Assembly (NCBI GenBank): GCA_034665745.1
Contig: JAXDJJ010000001.1
Location: forward strand, 12,494-76,493
Length of the DNA: 64,000 nt
Source: JAXDJJ01 sp034665745
GTDB lineage: Bacteria; Actinomycetota; CADDZG01; WHSQ01
Direction: 5' to 3'
Positions 44,900 through 53,138 of the stretch are shown here, piece by piece. The notes beneath the pieces were generated by a model. The model was given only the letters and a program-made list of their open reading frames with translations. It was not told the origin of the DNA and did not search any database. The translations under genes were made by a program, and so were the position numbers. How positions within the stretch are numbered: the stretch's first letter is position 1; each line of letters opens with the position of its first letter.

Positions 44900-45707
44900 T
44901 AAGAGAGCACGGAAGAGGCAGTTCAGAGATGAGGCAGCCGCGGCTCGGGATGCGGAGCTCCGTCGCAGGCGCATCATCAGGTTCGTCGTCCTCGGTGCCG
45001 TCGTCGCAGGCGTGCTCGGTTGGGCACTTTTCTCCGGCAAGGACACGAACGACACCGCCGCGAAGGACTCGGCGCAGCCCACCGCCGGCGATCAGTTCAG
45101 CGCCGAACCGACCGAGGCTCCAACAGGCGTTGCGTGCGATGGCGAAGAGCCGCCCAAGGCGAACCCGCAGCAATACAAGAAGCCGGAGCAGGTCATGCAG
45201 GAAGGCGTCGACTACGCCGCGATCATCCATACCTCGTGCGGGGACCTCGAGTTCGACCTCTTCGAGGACAAGACGCCCCAAACGGTGAACAGCTTCATCT
45301 TCCTCGCCCAAGAAGGTTTCTACGACGGCTTGACGTTCCATCGCGTCGTCGGGAACTTCGTGATCCAAGGTGGCGACCCGGAAGGCACCGGGGGTGGCGG
45401 TCCGGGGTACGTGGTCCCGGACGAGTTCCCCGCTAAAGGCAACGAATACGTCTTCGGTACGGTCGCCATGGCTAACGCCGGCCCAAACTCGACGGGTTCA
45501 CAGTTCTTCGTCGTCGTTCACGAAGGGCCGAACGGCGAGACCGACGAGCCCGCTGGACTCGATCCCCTCTACTCGTTGTTCGGGCAGCTCACGGAACCGT
45601 CGTTCGAGGTGGCCAAGACGATCTCGCAGCTAGAGGTCGGGGGTCCCTCAGGCGAAACACCGGTGACGCCCGTCTACATCAACTCGATAGAGATCATCGA
45701 GCGCTAA
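44889..45707 (+). CDS. Membrane-anchored cyclophilin-type peptidyl-prolyl isomerase
   Basis: The protein has 272 residues if it starts at TTG 44889 (GGAGG 4 bp upstream); no other start fits. A basic N-terminus (KRARKRQFRD), a membrane helix (about 29-46), a Thr/Ala-rich linker and a C-terminal cyclophilin domain: NSFIFLAQEGFYDGLTFHRVVGNFVIQGGDP and STGSQFFVV carry the catalytic Arg (FHR) and Gln. The domain faces outward and may help fold secreted proteins, including the nearby cupredoxin/quinoprotein set (inference). Overlaps the carboxyltransferase gene by 11 bp. Confidence 0.9.
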   Translation: MPTDKRARKRQFRDEAAAARDAELRRRRIIRFVVLGAVVAGVLGWALFSGKDTNDTAAKDSAQPTAGDQFSAEPTEAPTGVACDGEEPPKANPQQYKKPEQVMQEGVDYAAIIHTSCGDLEFDLFEDKTPQTVNSFIFLAQEGFYDGLTFHRVVGNFVIQGGDPEGTGGGGPGYVVPDEFPAKGNEYVFGTVAMANAGPNSTGSQFFVVVHEGPNGETDEPAGLDPLYSLFGQLTEPSFEVAKTISQLEVGGPSGETPVTPVYINSIEIIER

Positions 45708-45718
45708 CTACCCGACAA

Positions 45719-46414
45719 CTATTCGACGACGAGGCGGCCTTCCATCGTCGGATGGATGTCGCAGCGGAAGTAGTACGCGCCTGCATCCAGTGCGGGGATG
45801 GCGTATTCAGCGGTCGACCCGGGCGCCACGTCCTGGCCCACGAAGAATTCCTCGTCCAAAGTGTCGTCGGCGTAGATAGCGACGTTGTGGGGGGCGGCGT
45901 CCTGATTGTCGAAATCGAGGGTGACCTCTTCTCCGGCAGGCAGTGTTAGCTCGGTCTCCGAGAACGAGAGGTTCGAGGCACTGAGACTCACTGATGCAGG
46001 AGCCGCGGCGGCGGCCGCAGCGGGAGCAGCAGTCTCGGCAGTGGGCTCAACGGCTCCAAGGTTCACCAGGATCACGGCCAGCGCAACCGGGTAGACGACC
46101 AGCGCGCACAGCTCGACCGCGGTTGCGAACGACAGCTTCTTCCGGGATGCCGCGAACGTGGTCGCAGCCAAGATGTTGAGCCCCAGGGCAAGAGCTACTG
46201 CAGGTGCGTGCTCCTTCGGAAGCTTCAGCAGGAACAGCCCGAACAGCAACGTGACGATGGCTACGAAGATGAGGGCCGCGACCGGGATCGCTATGTGCAA
46301 CGGGATCCGAAGGTGAACCTCTTTGACGAGGTCGGGCCTCGTGCCCTTGCTATCGCGCTCGGTGCCGTTCGATGAAATGACCTTCACCTCTTCTTGTGTG
46401 CGGAGAGCGCTCAT
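45719..46414 (-). CDS. Membrane protein with C-terminal cupredoxin domain
   Basis: The protein has 231 residues from ATG 46414, overlapping the upstream stop as ATGA. An N-terminal cytoplasmic stretch of ~38 residues is followed by three membrane helices (about 38-60, 69-85, 97-117), an Ala-rich linker and a plastocyanin-like domain with all four type 1 copper ligands: His in APHNVAIY and Cys, His, Met in FRCDIHPTMEG. It could carry electrons at the membrane face. It is the last gene of the leftward cupredoxin/quinoprotein operon. Confidence 0.85.
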   Translation of the reverse strand: MSALRTQEEVKVISSNGTERDSKGTRPDLVKEVHLRIPLHIAIPVAALIFVAIVTLLFGLFLLKLPKEHAPAVALALGLNILAATTFAASRKKLSFATAVELCALVVYPVALAVILVNLGAVEPTAETAAPAAAAAAAPASVSLSASNLSFSETELTLPAGEEVTLDFDNQDAAPHNVAIYADDTLDEEFFVGQDVAPGSTAEYAIPALDAGAYYFRCDIHPTMEGRLVVE

Positions 46415-47778
46415 GCTGCACCTCCCGACGTCCGGACCCTGCGTACGTTGAAGCCCCACCACTGTCCGACGAGGAAAGCAAGCGAAGCGACGAGAAGACT
46501 AGCAATCGCCCCGAGCGAAGCTTCCTTGCCCGAGAGGCTTGCAGTTGGCGCGCCGTCGATGCCCGCCGCGGCTTCCTCACCGGCAGCTACCGGCTCGTCT
46601 GCCTGATCAGAGGTCGTCGGTGATCCCGGGACCGTCGGGCCCGAGGCCGATCCGCTCGTACCTACGGCTCCGCCTCCCCCGGCCGGACTGTCGGAGACCG
46701 AGATCGTCCCCATCATGAATGGGTGGGGGGTGCAGTGGTACTGGAAATCACCCGTTTCACTGAACGTGTATTCCCACGTCCCACCTGGAGGGATAGACCC
46801 CGAATCGAACGACCCATCCTCAGCAGTGACGGTGTGATCGGTGGATCCGGTGTTGGTCCACACGACAGTGTCACCGGTTGCGATGCTCAGCGACGCCGGG
46901 TCGTAGCCCCAGTCGTCGGTCGAGCCGCCTTCAACGATGTTGACGTCGTAAGTAGTAGGTCCGCTCCCGCTGCTGGATGGGTTCGAGGGAGAAGAGGGAG
47001 GAGGTGCAGACGACGATCCGTCGCCACTGTCCTCATGTGTGTCCTTCGGCGGCGCTTTGCCTGGTTCATGCACGCTCACCGTGCCTTCCATCCATGGATG
47101 AGGCTCGCAGTGGTAGTGGAAAACGCCGGCCTTCTTGAACGTGAACGTGAACTTGTCACCGGGAGCCAGGTCGCCCGAGTCGAAGGCTCCGTCGCCGTCC
47201 GTGACCGTGTGGGTCTGGGCCCCGTTGTTGACCCAGGTCACAGTCGCACCAACCTCGACCGTCACATCCTTGGGCTTGTATCCCCATGACTGCTGGTCGT
47301 TGGGGTCGGGCTCGACGATCTCGACCCGCACATCCTTTGGTTCGTCCTTCACCGGCTGACCGGTCACGACGATCTGACCGGTCATCGTTGCGTGCACGCC
47401 GCAGTGGTAGTTGAAGGTGCCGGGCTCCAGGAACGTGTAGCTCCAGCGCGCGCCCGGTGCCACCTTGGGCGATTCGAACTCTCCCCCATCAGCCACTACT
47501 TGGTGGTAGCCAGAGACCACCGGGTAGTCGATCGTCTCGGCGTTGTGCCACGTCACTGTCGTCCCGGTCTTGATCTCGATGCTGGGGGGTGTGAACCCTT
47601 GCGGCAGGCTCATCTCGATCGTGACGTCTTCCGCGTCCATCACGACTGGCTTGGGCCTGTTCAGTGATGCCTTGTGGTGATCCTCAAGGGCACTTGCCGA
47701 AGGCATAACCAGGGCCGCTAGCAACGGCATCGCACAACTGATGAACCACGCGGTCCATCTGGTGTATCTCGAGCGCAT
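46411..47778 (-). CDS. Secreted three-domain cupredoxin protein with C-terminal membrane anchor
   Basis: The protein has 455 residues from ATG 47778 (GGAGG 4 bp upstream). Signal peptide, then three cupredoxin domains (about 45-145, 150-245, 275-370), each ending in a C-x-x-H-x-x-M copper motif: YHCGVHATM, YHCEPHPWM, YHCTPHPFM. The first His is clear in domains 2 and 3 (THTVTD, DHTVTA) and probably YHQVV in domain 1. Pro/Ser/Gly linkers separate the domains, and a final helix (about 425-445) with a basic end anchors the protein. Three type 1 copper sites in one chain suggest an electron wire or multi-partner carrier. Confidence 0.87.
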   Translation of the reverse strand: MRSRYTRWTAWFISCAMPLLAALVMPSASALEDHHKASLNRPKPVVMDAEDVTIEMSLPQGFTPPSIEIKTGTTVTWHNAETIDYPVVSGYHQVVADGGEFESPKVAPGARWSYTFLEPGTFNYHCGVHATMTGQIVVTGQPVKDEPKDVRVEIVEPDPNDQQSWGYKPKDVTVEVGATVTWVNNGAQTHTVTDGDGAFDSGDLAPGDKFTFTFKKAGVFHYHCEPHPWMEGTVSVHEPGKAPPKDTHEDSGDGSSSAPPPSSPSNPSSSGSGPTTYDVNIVEGGSTDDWGYDPASLSIATGDTVVWTNTGSTDHTVTAEDGSFDSGSIPPGGTWEYTFSETGDFQYHCTPHPFMMGTISVSDSPAGGGGAVGTSGSASGPTVPGSPTTSDQADEPVAAGEEAAAGIDGAPTASLSGKEASLGAIASLLVASLAFLVGQWWGFNVRRVRTSGGAA

Positions 47779-47815
47779 CAAACCTCCGAAACGAGTTAGG
47801 CGTGCGGGATCTGGG

Positions 47816-49372
47816 TTACGGGCCCGGTCGGAACGCGATCACGTAACCGCCCGGAACCGATTCGAGGCCGGCAGACGTTATACCGACTCCAACCGTCGCG
47901 TAAACCGTGTTGCGCGCGACCGACACGCCGCCCCATGTGTTGGGGAGATCTGGTGCGGTTTCCGGCAGCATCGGGTAATTCAAGACCTGGAGTCCCGTGG
48001 TTGCGTCCATACCGACGAGGTTCCCTTTGAGGTCAACCGAATAGACGACGCCGTTGGCATACGTCGCGGGAGGGCCCCAGTGGATCCCATCTGCGAACGG
48101 GGACACCCAACGTTGAAGTCCTGCACTGTCGAGCGACCACATGTAACCGCCGACCGTGTGCGGACCGTAGATGTTCCCGTCTGCATAGGCGGTTGAACCG
48201 ACGATGCCGCCGACCGCGGAGGGAACCCCGACGACGGCCTTCCATACCGGCTTCATCGTCTCTGCATCGATGACGTGATAGACGCCGGACTTCTGGCCCA
48301 CACCGACGACCGTGCGGCCGTCGAGCTCGAAGATGTTCGCGGTGGCGCCGAAGTCGACGTCGAGACGTCCACACTCGGCCCCAACCAGGAAGAACCCGAT
48401 CGGATCGTTGGGGTCACATGAGAAGTTCTCGCCTACCTGCGGGAAATACTCCTCGACGTCGCCCTTGTAGGAACCGACGATCTCGCCGAACGTGGGCCGA
48501 GACCGGTCCAGGTCGATCTTCAGGATGGCGTTGGTCGTCTTGTACTCGGAGTCGTAGTTGAAGGGGTTGCCGGTGCCGACATATCCGTACTTCGTGGCCT
48601 CATCGATCGCCAGGGTCGCCCAGACAGCGCCCCCTGCGAAGCCCTTCTTCCACTTCTTCTCCGGGATCGTGTAGGTCTTCTTGATGAGCTTGCCGGTAAC
48701 CGCATCGAGGAGCACGTAGTTGCCTTGGAAGGCGAGGCGATCGGCTTCGTTCTCGGTCTCGGCGGCCGTTCCTGAGATGCCTACAAACACGATGCCGTCG
48801 TAGATGACCGGACTCGACACCGCGTCGGCCCCGTCCTGGGTGTCGACGATCGTCTCCCACAAGACTTTGCCGGTGGCCTGATCCATCGCGGCCACATAGG
48901 GCCCTACCTTCTTCTTCTTGTCGCCGTGGCGGGAAACGAACGTGTAGACGCGACCGTTGTCGACGGCCATCGATCCGTAGATCCCAAAGGGGAACTTGGT
49001 GCTCCACGCGACCTCACCAGTATCCGCGTTCAGCGCGAATGCATAGCCGGCGGTCTGTTGTCCGGTGCTCGTTCCGACGTAGATGCAGCCATCGGCAATG
49101 ATCGGGTAGCCGGTGATCTCGTTCGAGGTGATGCCGGTCTCTGCGTTGGCACTGAACGTCCACTCGGGTGCGAGCGTTATCGCCTCCGTTAGGCCGATCG
49201 TCTTCTCGGCCTTCTGGTTGCGCTGACCGTCGTAGCTGCCGGGCAACGAACGCCATTCACCACCAGCGTGTTTCGCGGGTGCGCACGACGCTTTCGCAGC
49301 TGCTCCGGTAGCGGGCAGGCCCAAGATCAGCGCGCCCAAGGCAGCGAATGCGACAAGTCGAGACCGTTTCAT
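47816..49372 (-). CDS. Secreted PQQ-type beta-propeller protein (quinoprotein dehydrogenase-like), paralogue 1
   Basis: The protein has 518 residues with a signal peptide (about 1-26). The mature protein opens with Cys30 and GGEWRSLPG, then repeats of the tryptophan-docking type (FALNADTGEVAWS, AMDQATGKVLWE, LLDAVTGKLIKK), as in PQQ dehydrogenases and polyvinyl-alcohol dehydrogenases. GTGNPFN keeps an Asn at a position that ligates calcium in quinoprotein alcohol dehydrogenases; LDVDFGATAN and GQKSGVYHVIDAETM follow. No haem c motif (CxxCH) is present, so electrons would have to leave through another protein. Cupredoxin genes lie on both sides. Confidence 0.82.
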   Translation of the reverse strand: MKRSRLVAFAALGALILGLPATGAAAKASCAPAKHAGGEWRSLPGSYDGQRNQKAEKTIGLTEAITLAPEWTFSANAETGITSNEITGYPIIADGCIYVGTSTGQQTAGYAFALNADTGEVAWSTKFPFGIYGSMAVDNGRVYTFVSRHGDKKKKVGPYVAAMDQATGKVLWETIVDTQDGADAVSSPVIYDGIVFVGISGTAAETENEADRLAFQGNYVLLDAVTGKLIKKTYTIPEKKWKKGFAGGAVWATLAIDEATKYGYVGTGNPFNYDSEYKTTNAILKIDLDRSRPTFGEIVGSYKGDVEEYFPQVGENFSCDPNDPIGFFLVGAECGRLDVDFGATANIFELDGRTVVGVGQKSGVYHVIDAETMKPVWKAVVGVPSAVGGIVGSTAYADGNIYGPHTVGGYMWSLDSAGLQRWVSPFADGIHWGPPATYANGVVYSVDLKGNLVGMDATTGLQVLNYPMLPETAPDLPNTWGGVSVARNTVYATVGVGITSAGLESVPGGYVIAFRPGP

Positions 49373-49397
49373 GCCAGTTTTCCTTCTGCTTGTTGGC

Positions 49398-49811
49398 CTA
49401 GATGCCTACGAGGGTGCCCTTCATGCCCGGGTGGATCGAGCAGAAGAACGCGTACTGCTTGCCCGACTCGAGGTTCTCGAGACCGAGGACCGCGGTAGAG
49501 CCGCCGGTAGCGACGGTTGCACTCCAGAACACCGGGCACTTGGTCTTCGCGTAGCCCTTGCACCATGCGGTCTTCTTGGCAGTGGCCTTCGGGAGGAAGT
49601 CCGCCGACGCGATCACGTTGTGAGGCTGGATGTCCCCATTGACGAACGTGAGCGGTGCTGCTGCGGTACCAACCGACACCGGCGTAAGGAAACCGGCTGC
49701 GAACGAACCCGGGCCGGCGGCGATCACGGCAGCGTTGGCCTGATTAGACGTTCCGACGATCATCAGCGACACGACGGCGCCCGCAAGGGCGAGGATCTTG
49801 ACCTTCTTCAT
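49398..49811 (-). CDS. Small secreted cupredoxin (plastocyanin/amicyanin-like)
   Basis: The protein has 137 residues from ATG 49811 (GAAGGAG 8 bp upstream). A signal peptide ending near QANAA is followed by a single cupredoxin domain with type 1 ligands: His in QPHNVIAS and Cys, His, Met in FFCSIHPGMKG. An extra Cys pair (WCKGYAKTKC) probably forms a disulfide. A soluble copper protein encoded between two quinoprotein-like genes is a natural electron acceptor for them (inference). Confidence 0.88.
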   Translation of the reverse strand: MKKVKILALAGAVVSLMIVGTSNQANAAVIAAGPGSFAAGFLTPVSVGTAAAPLTFVNGDIQPHNVIASADFLPKATAKKTAWCKGYAKTKCPVFWSATVATGGSTAVLGLENLESGKQYAFFCSIHPGMKGTLVGI

Positions 49812-49851
49812 CTCTCGTTCTCCTTCTGTCTTGTGTTTGTTGTGGGTTGAT

Positions 49852-51342
49852 CTAGCCGGGGTCGACGCCGTAGCCGATGAGCCATCCCCCACCGTTGGCG
49901 CCGAGGTCGCAGGTTGCATAGACCTGGTTACGAGCGATGGCAACGCCACCACTCAACGAGGTGCAGGCGTCGCCAACATCTGCGGACATCGGACGGCTGA
50001 ACGCCGGTGCACCGAGCGACGTGTCGTAGGTGTCGAGGAAGCCCTTGGTGTCGACCGTGTAGAGAACGCCGTTCGCATACGAAAGGGGCTCGTAGTGAGT
50101 GCCGTCGGCGACGGGTGCCGCCCACTTGTAGGTCCCGGTGTCGGCGTTCAGGCCGAACACGTTGGATCCGGGCGAGCCTGCAGCGAAGACTGTGTCTTTG
50201 CCGTCGAATGCGACCGACGAAACGTTGCAGAGGGCGCACGGTGCCCCAACTACGGTCGACCAGGCCTTCTCCATGTTGTCCGCGTAGGCCGCGTGCACGA
50301 CGCCCGATTTCTGCAGAGCGGCAACGATGAGGCGGCCCTCGGAGTTGGGGTAGAGCGTGGGTGAGGAACCGAAGTCGAGGTCGATCTGTCCGCAGGTTGG
50401 GTAGTCGACAGTGGTCGGTGGACCTGCGGTGCAAGCGGGGCTGTCCGCGAGGATCGCTGCCCCGGGGTAGTACTGATCGACGTCACCGTGGTAGCTGTCG
50501 ACGATCTCTCCAAAGCGCTTGCTGTTGAAGTTGAGGTCGATCTTCACGATCGAGTTCGTGAAGTGATGCTCTTTCGGGCCGTAAGGGTTGCTGGTGCCCA
50601 CGTACGCGAAACCGCTTGCGCCGTCGATCGCCGGTGTCGACCAGATGCCGCCACCACCGTATCCATCCTTGATTTCCTTGTCCGAGATCACGTCGGTGAT
50701 CCTCAGGACCTTGCCGCTGTCCACATCGAGGATCGCGAACTTGCCCTGGTAGCCGACTTCGCCCTCAGGTCCCGACATCCCGAAGAACAACTTGTCTTCG
50801 TAGACCTTTGCACTGGCGTTCGTCCACGCACCTTCTTGCTTGTCGAGGACGGGGCTCTTCCAGACCTGCTTGCCGGTCTCCTGATCGATGCCGACGGCGA
50901 ACGGACCCTTGGGGCTGGAGACGTTCGCAAGGACCTTGCCGCGCGTCACGGCGAGTCCGAAGATCCCGTTAGAGATCGACCCATCGCCGGCCTTGATCTT
51001 CCACACCATCTTGCCGGTGTCGGCATTGATGGCGAACACCCACCCGGTGCTCGTGCCGGCGTAGACACAACCGTCGACGATAGCGGGGGTCGACTGGAAG
51101 TTACCGTCGCCGCCGTTGGCAGTGATCGAGAACATCCACCCTGCTTCGAGGTGAGGTGCTTCGGCAGGACCGATCTTCTTCTCGAGCGGCTGGGAACGCG
51201 AGTTCTGGAGGTCTGCTCCAAAGTTGGTCCACTCGCCACCTTTGTCGCCGGCGGCGCAACCGCCCTTGGCGCTTGCGGGGGGAACGGCGAGTAGGGAGCC
51301 GGCGAGAACGAGTGCTGTCGCTACGCCGAGCAGCTTCTTCAT
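49852..51342 (-). CDS. Secreted PQQ-type beta-propeller protein, paralogue 2
   Basis: The protein has 496 residues from ATG 51342 (AAGGAG 8 bp upstream; a longer open frame is non-coding). Signal peptide, Cys near the mature N-terminus (GGCAAGDKGGEW), propeller repeats FAINADTGKMVWK, GIDQETGKQVWK, ILDVDSGKVLRI and LNADTGTYKWA, GTSNPYGPK, CGQIDLDFGSSPTLY and LQKSGVVHAAY. It has a Cys-rich loop CALCN with no His after it, so it is not haem c. It is the first gene of the leftward operon and divergent from paralogue 3. Confidence 0.82.
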   Translation of the reverse strand: MKKLLGVATALVLAGSLLAVPPASAKGGCAAGDKGGEWTNFGADLQNSRSQPLEKKIGPAEAPHLEAGWMFSITANGGDGNFQSTPAIVDGCVYAGTSTGWVFAINADTGKMVWKIKAGDGSISNGIFGLAVTRGKVLANVSSPKGPFAVGIDQETGKQVWKSPVLDKQEGAWTNASAKVYEDKLFFGMSGPEGEVGYQGKFAILDVDSGKVLRITDVISDKEIKDGYGGGGIWSTPAIDGASGFAYVGTSNPYGPKEHHFTNSIVKIDLNFNSKRFGEIVDSYHGDVDQYYPGAAILADSPACTAGPPTTVDYPTCGQIDLDFGSSPTLYPNSEGRLIVAALQKSGVVHAAYADNMEKAWSTVVGAPCALCNVSSVAFDGKDTVFAAGSPGSNVFGLNADTGTYKWAAPVADGTHYEPLSYANGVLYTVDTKGFLDTYDTSLGAPAFSRPMSADVGDACTSLSGGVAIARNQVYATCDLGANGGGWLIGYGVDPG

Positions 51343-51565
51343 GGGTGGTGCTCCTTCCGGTAGATCGCGATGACAGATGTGTTGTCGTGGCTTCCGTGGT
51401 TGGGAAGCGAGCGCGAAGCCTGAATCTTGAGTTCTCCGATAGAGGGCCGATTCCTTCCTCAGAGGGCGCAAGCAGGAAAAAGGTGTAAATGAGGAGAAAC
51501 AGAGACACATCGGCGACCTTCGCGGGCGTCGCACACGTTTCGGTCTCGATGAAGAGAGGAAAAAC
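51343..51565. promoter_or_regulatory. Divergent promoter region of the quinoprotein island
   Basis: This 223-bp gap separates the leftward five-gene quinoprotein/cupredoxin operon from the rightward two-gene quinoprotein operon and must hold promoters for both. I found ribosome binding sites at each end (AAGGAG on the left, AGAGAGG on the right) but no convincing sigma-70 boxes. A loose inverted repeat GGCTTC...GAAGCC is present around 51389-51420. Confidence 0.5.
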
Positions 51566-53110
51566 ATGCGCTCCCCACGTCTCCGGAAGCCACTAGCCCT
51601 GTTAGCGATCTGTGCTGCAGCCGCCGCTTCCCTTTCCGCTACCCCATCAGCGGTAGCCGCCAAGAAGTCCTCGTGCGCCACAGCTGCTCATCCGGGCGGT
51701 GACTGGCCATCACTCGGACAGAACCTATCCAACACGCGTGCTCAGGACAAGGAAAAGAAACTCGACACCACGAACGTCGCAAATCTCACACCGAAGTGGA
51801 TGTTCACTGCCGCCGACGAGGGCGGCACCGGATCGTTCCAGACCACTCCGATCGTTGCCGAGGGGTGCGTCTACATGACGACGGGAAGCGGTCAGATCTA
51901 CGCGCTGAACGCGGACACGGGCGAGGTCGTGTGGAAGGGCCGTTTCGCCGAGACCGTCAGTGGCGTGTGCTGTGGATCGACCCTCTTTGCACCTACGGTC
52001 AAGGACGGCGTGCTGTACCAGCTCGTCTCCCGAAACAGCGACACCGCTGGCCGGGGCAAAGGACCCTACGCGATCGCTCTCAACTCCCAGACCGGGAAAG
52101 AGATCTGGAAGTCCGAGTCCGTCGCGACCGAGCCCGGTGCCTACACGAACGCCAGCACCGTCCTCTACGACGGCCTGATCTTCTTCGGCATCTCGGGGGC
52201 CGAAGGTGGCAACCAGAACGCCGGTGGCTACGCGATCCTCGACGCGAAAACCGGCAAGATCCTCATGCGCGTGCACACCGTTCCTCAATCGCAGGTCGAG
52301 GATGGCTACGGCGGTGGCTCGATCTGGTCTACCGCCGCGGTCGACACCAAGACCGGTTACGCCTACGCGGGCACCGGCCAGCCGACAAACCCGAACCGTG
52401 AGCACGAGCGCATCAACGCGATCCTTAAGATCGACCTGAACCGTGGACATGGCACCTTCGGTGAGATCGTGGATGCCTACAAAGCGACGCCGGATTCGAA
52501 ACTCCAAAGCTCGCCCGCGTGTCAGAGCGGTCCCCCTGAGGCATCGACGGCTTCCTGTGTCTACACCGACGTCGACTTCTCTGCGTCGCCCACTTTGCTG
52601 AAGGATTCACGAGGCAATCCTCTCGTGGTCGAGTACCAGAAGTCGGGCGTCCTCCATGCCGCTCACAGGGACACGATGCAACGTGCGTGGGAGGCAACCC
52701 TGTCGGGCATTGGAGCGCCTGCCGGCAACTACGCCAGCACGGCAACCGACGGCACCTCCGTGTTCGGGGTCGGCACCTACCCGGGTCAGATGTTCTCGAT
52801 CGGTCGTGACTTCGGCAGTTACCAGTGGGTCGCTCCGGTCGTCACGACCGTTGGGGCAAACCCGGTCACCTACGCCAATGGCGTTGTGCTGACGGCGGAC
52901 GGAAAGGGCTTCCTCGACGCATACGACTCGGCAACCGGAGTTCCACTGCTGCATCACTCGATGCAGAGCGATGTCGGAGCGCAATGCTTGAACACGGGTG
53001 GCGGTGTAGCGATCGCTCGCAACACCGTCTACGCGGTCTGTGGTGAGCGCGACGTCACCTTCGGTCCGAGCGACGTCGCCACCGGATGGGTCATCGCTTA
53101 CCAGTTCTAG
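51566..53110 (+). CDS. Secreted PQQ-type beta-propeller protein with vicinal Cys pair, paralogue 3
   Basis: The protein has 514 residues with a signal peptide (about 1-32), Cys37, then GGDWPSLGQNLSNTRAQ, typical of quinoprotein/PVA-dehydrogenase-like proteins. Propeller repeats include YALNADTGEVVWK, ALNSQTGKEIWK and AILDAKTGKILMR. After the first of these comes SGVCCGSTLF with adjacent Cys135-Cys136, the place where PQQ alcohol dehydrogenases have their vicinal-disulfide CC. GTGQPTN has Gln where other paralogues have Asn. VDFSASPTLL and YQKSGVLHAAH match the sister proteins. No CxxCH. Confidence 0.83.
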   Translation: MRSPRLRKPLALLAICAAAAASLSATPSAVAAKKSSCATAAHPGGDWPSLGQNLSNTRAQDKEKKLDTTNVANLTPKWMFTAADEGGTGSFQTTPIVAEGCVYMTTGSGQIYALNADTGEVVWKGRFAETVSGVCCGSTLFAPTVKDGVLYQLVSRNSDTAGRGKGPYAIALNSQTGKEIWKSESVATEPGAYTNASTVLYDGLIFFGISGAEGGNQNAGGYAILDAKTGKILMRVHTVPQSQVEDGYGGGSIWSTAAVDTKTGYAYAGTGQPTNPNREHERINAILKIDLNRGHGTFGEIVDAYKATPDSKLQSSPACQSGPPEASTASCVYTDVDFSASPTLLKDSRGNPLVVEYQKSGVLHAAHRDTMQRAWEATLSGIGAPAGNYASTATDGTSVFGVGTYPGQMFSIGRDFGSYQWVAPVVTTVGANPVTYANGVVLTADGKGFLDAYDSATGVPLLHHSMQSDVGAQCLNTGGGVAIARNTVYAVCGERDVTFGPSDVATGWVIAYQF

Positions 53111-53138
53111 TTCACGTTTCACCTATAGGGGGTTGATC

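Noticed and set aside
49852..51342. Possible haem c site at CALCN in quinoprotein paralogue 2
   Set aside because: The CxxC is followed by Asn, not His, so it does not meet the CxxCH requirement.
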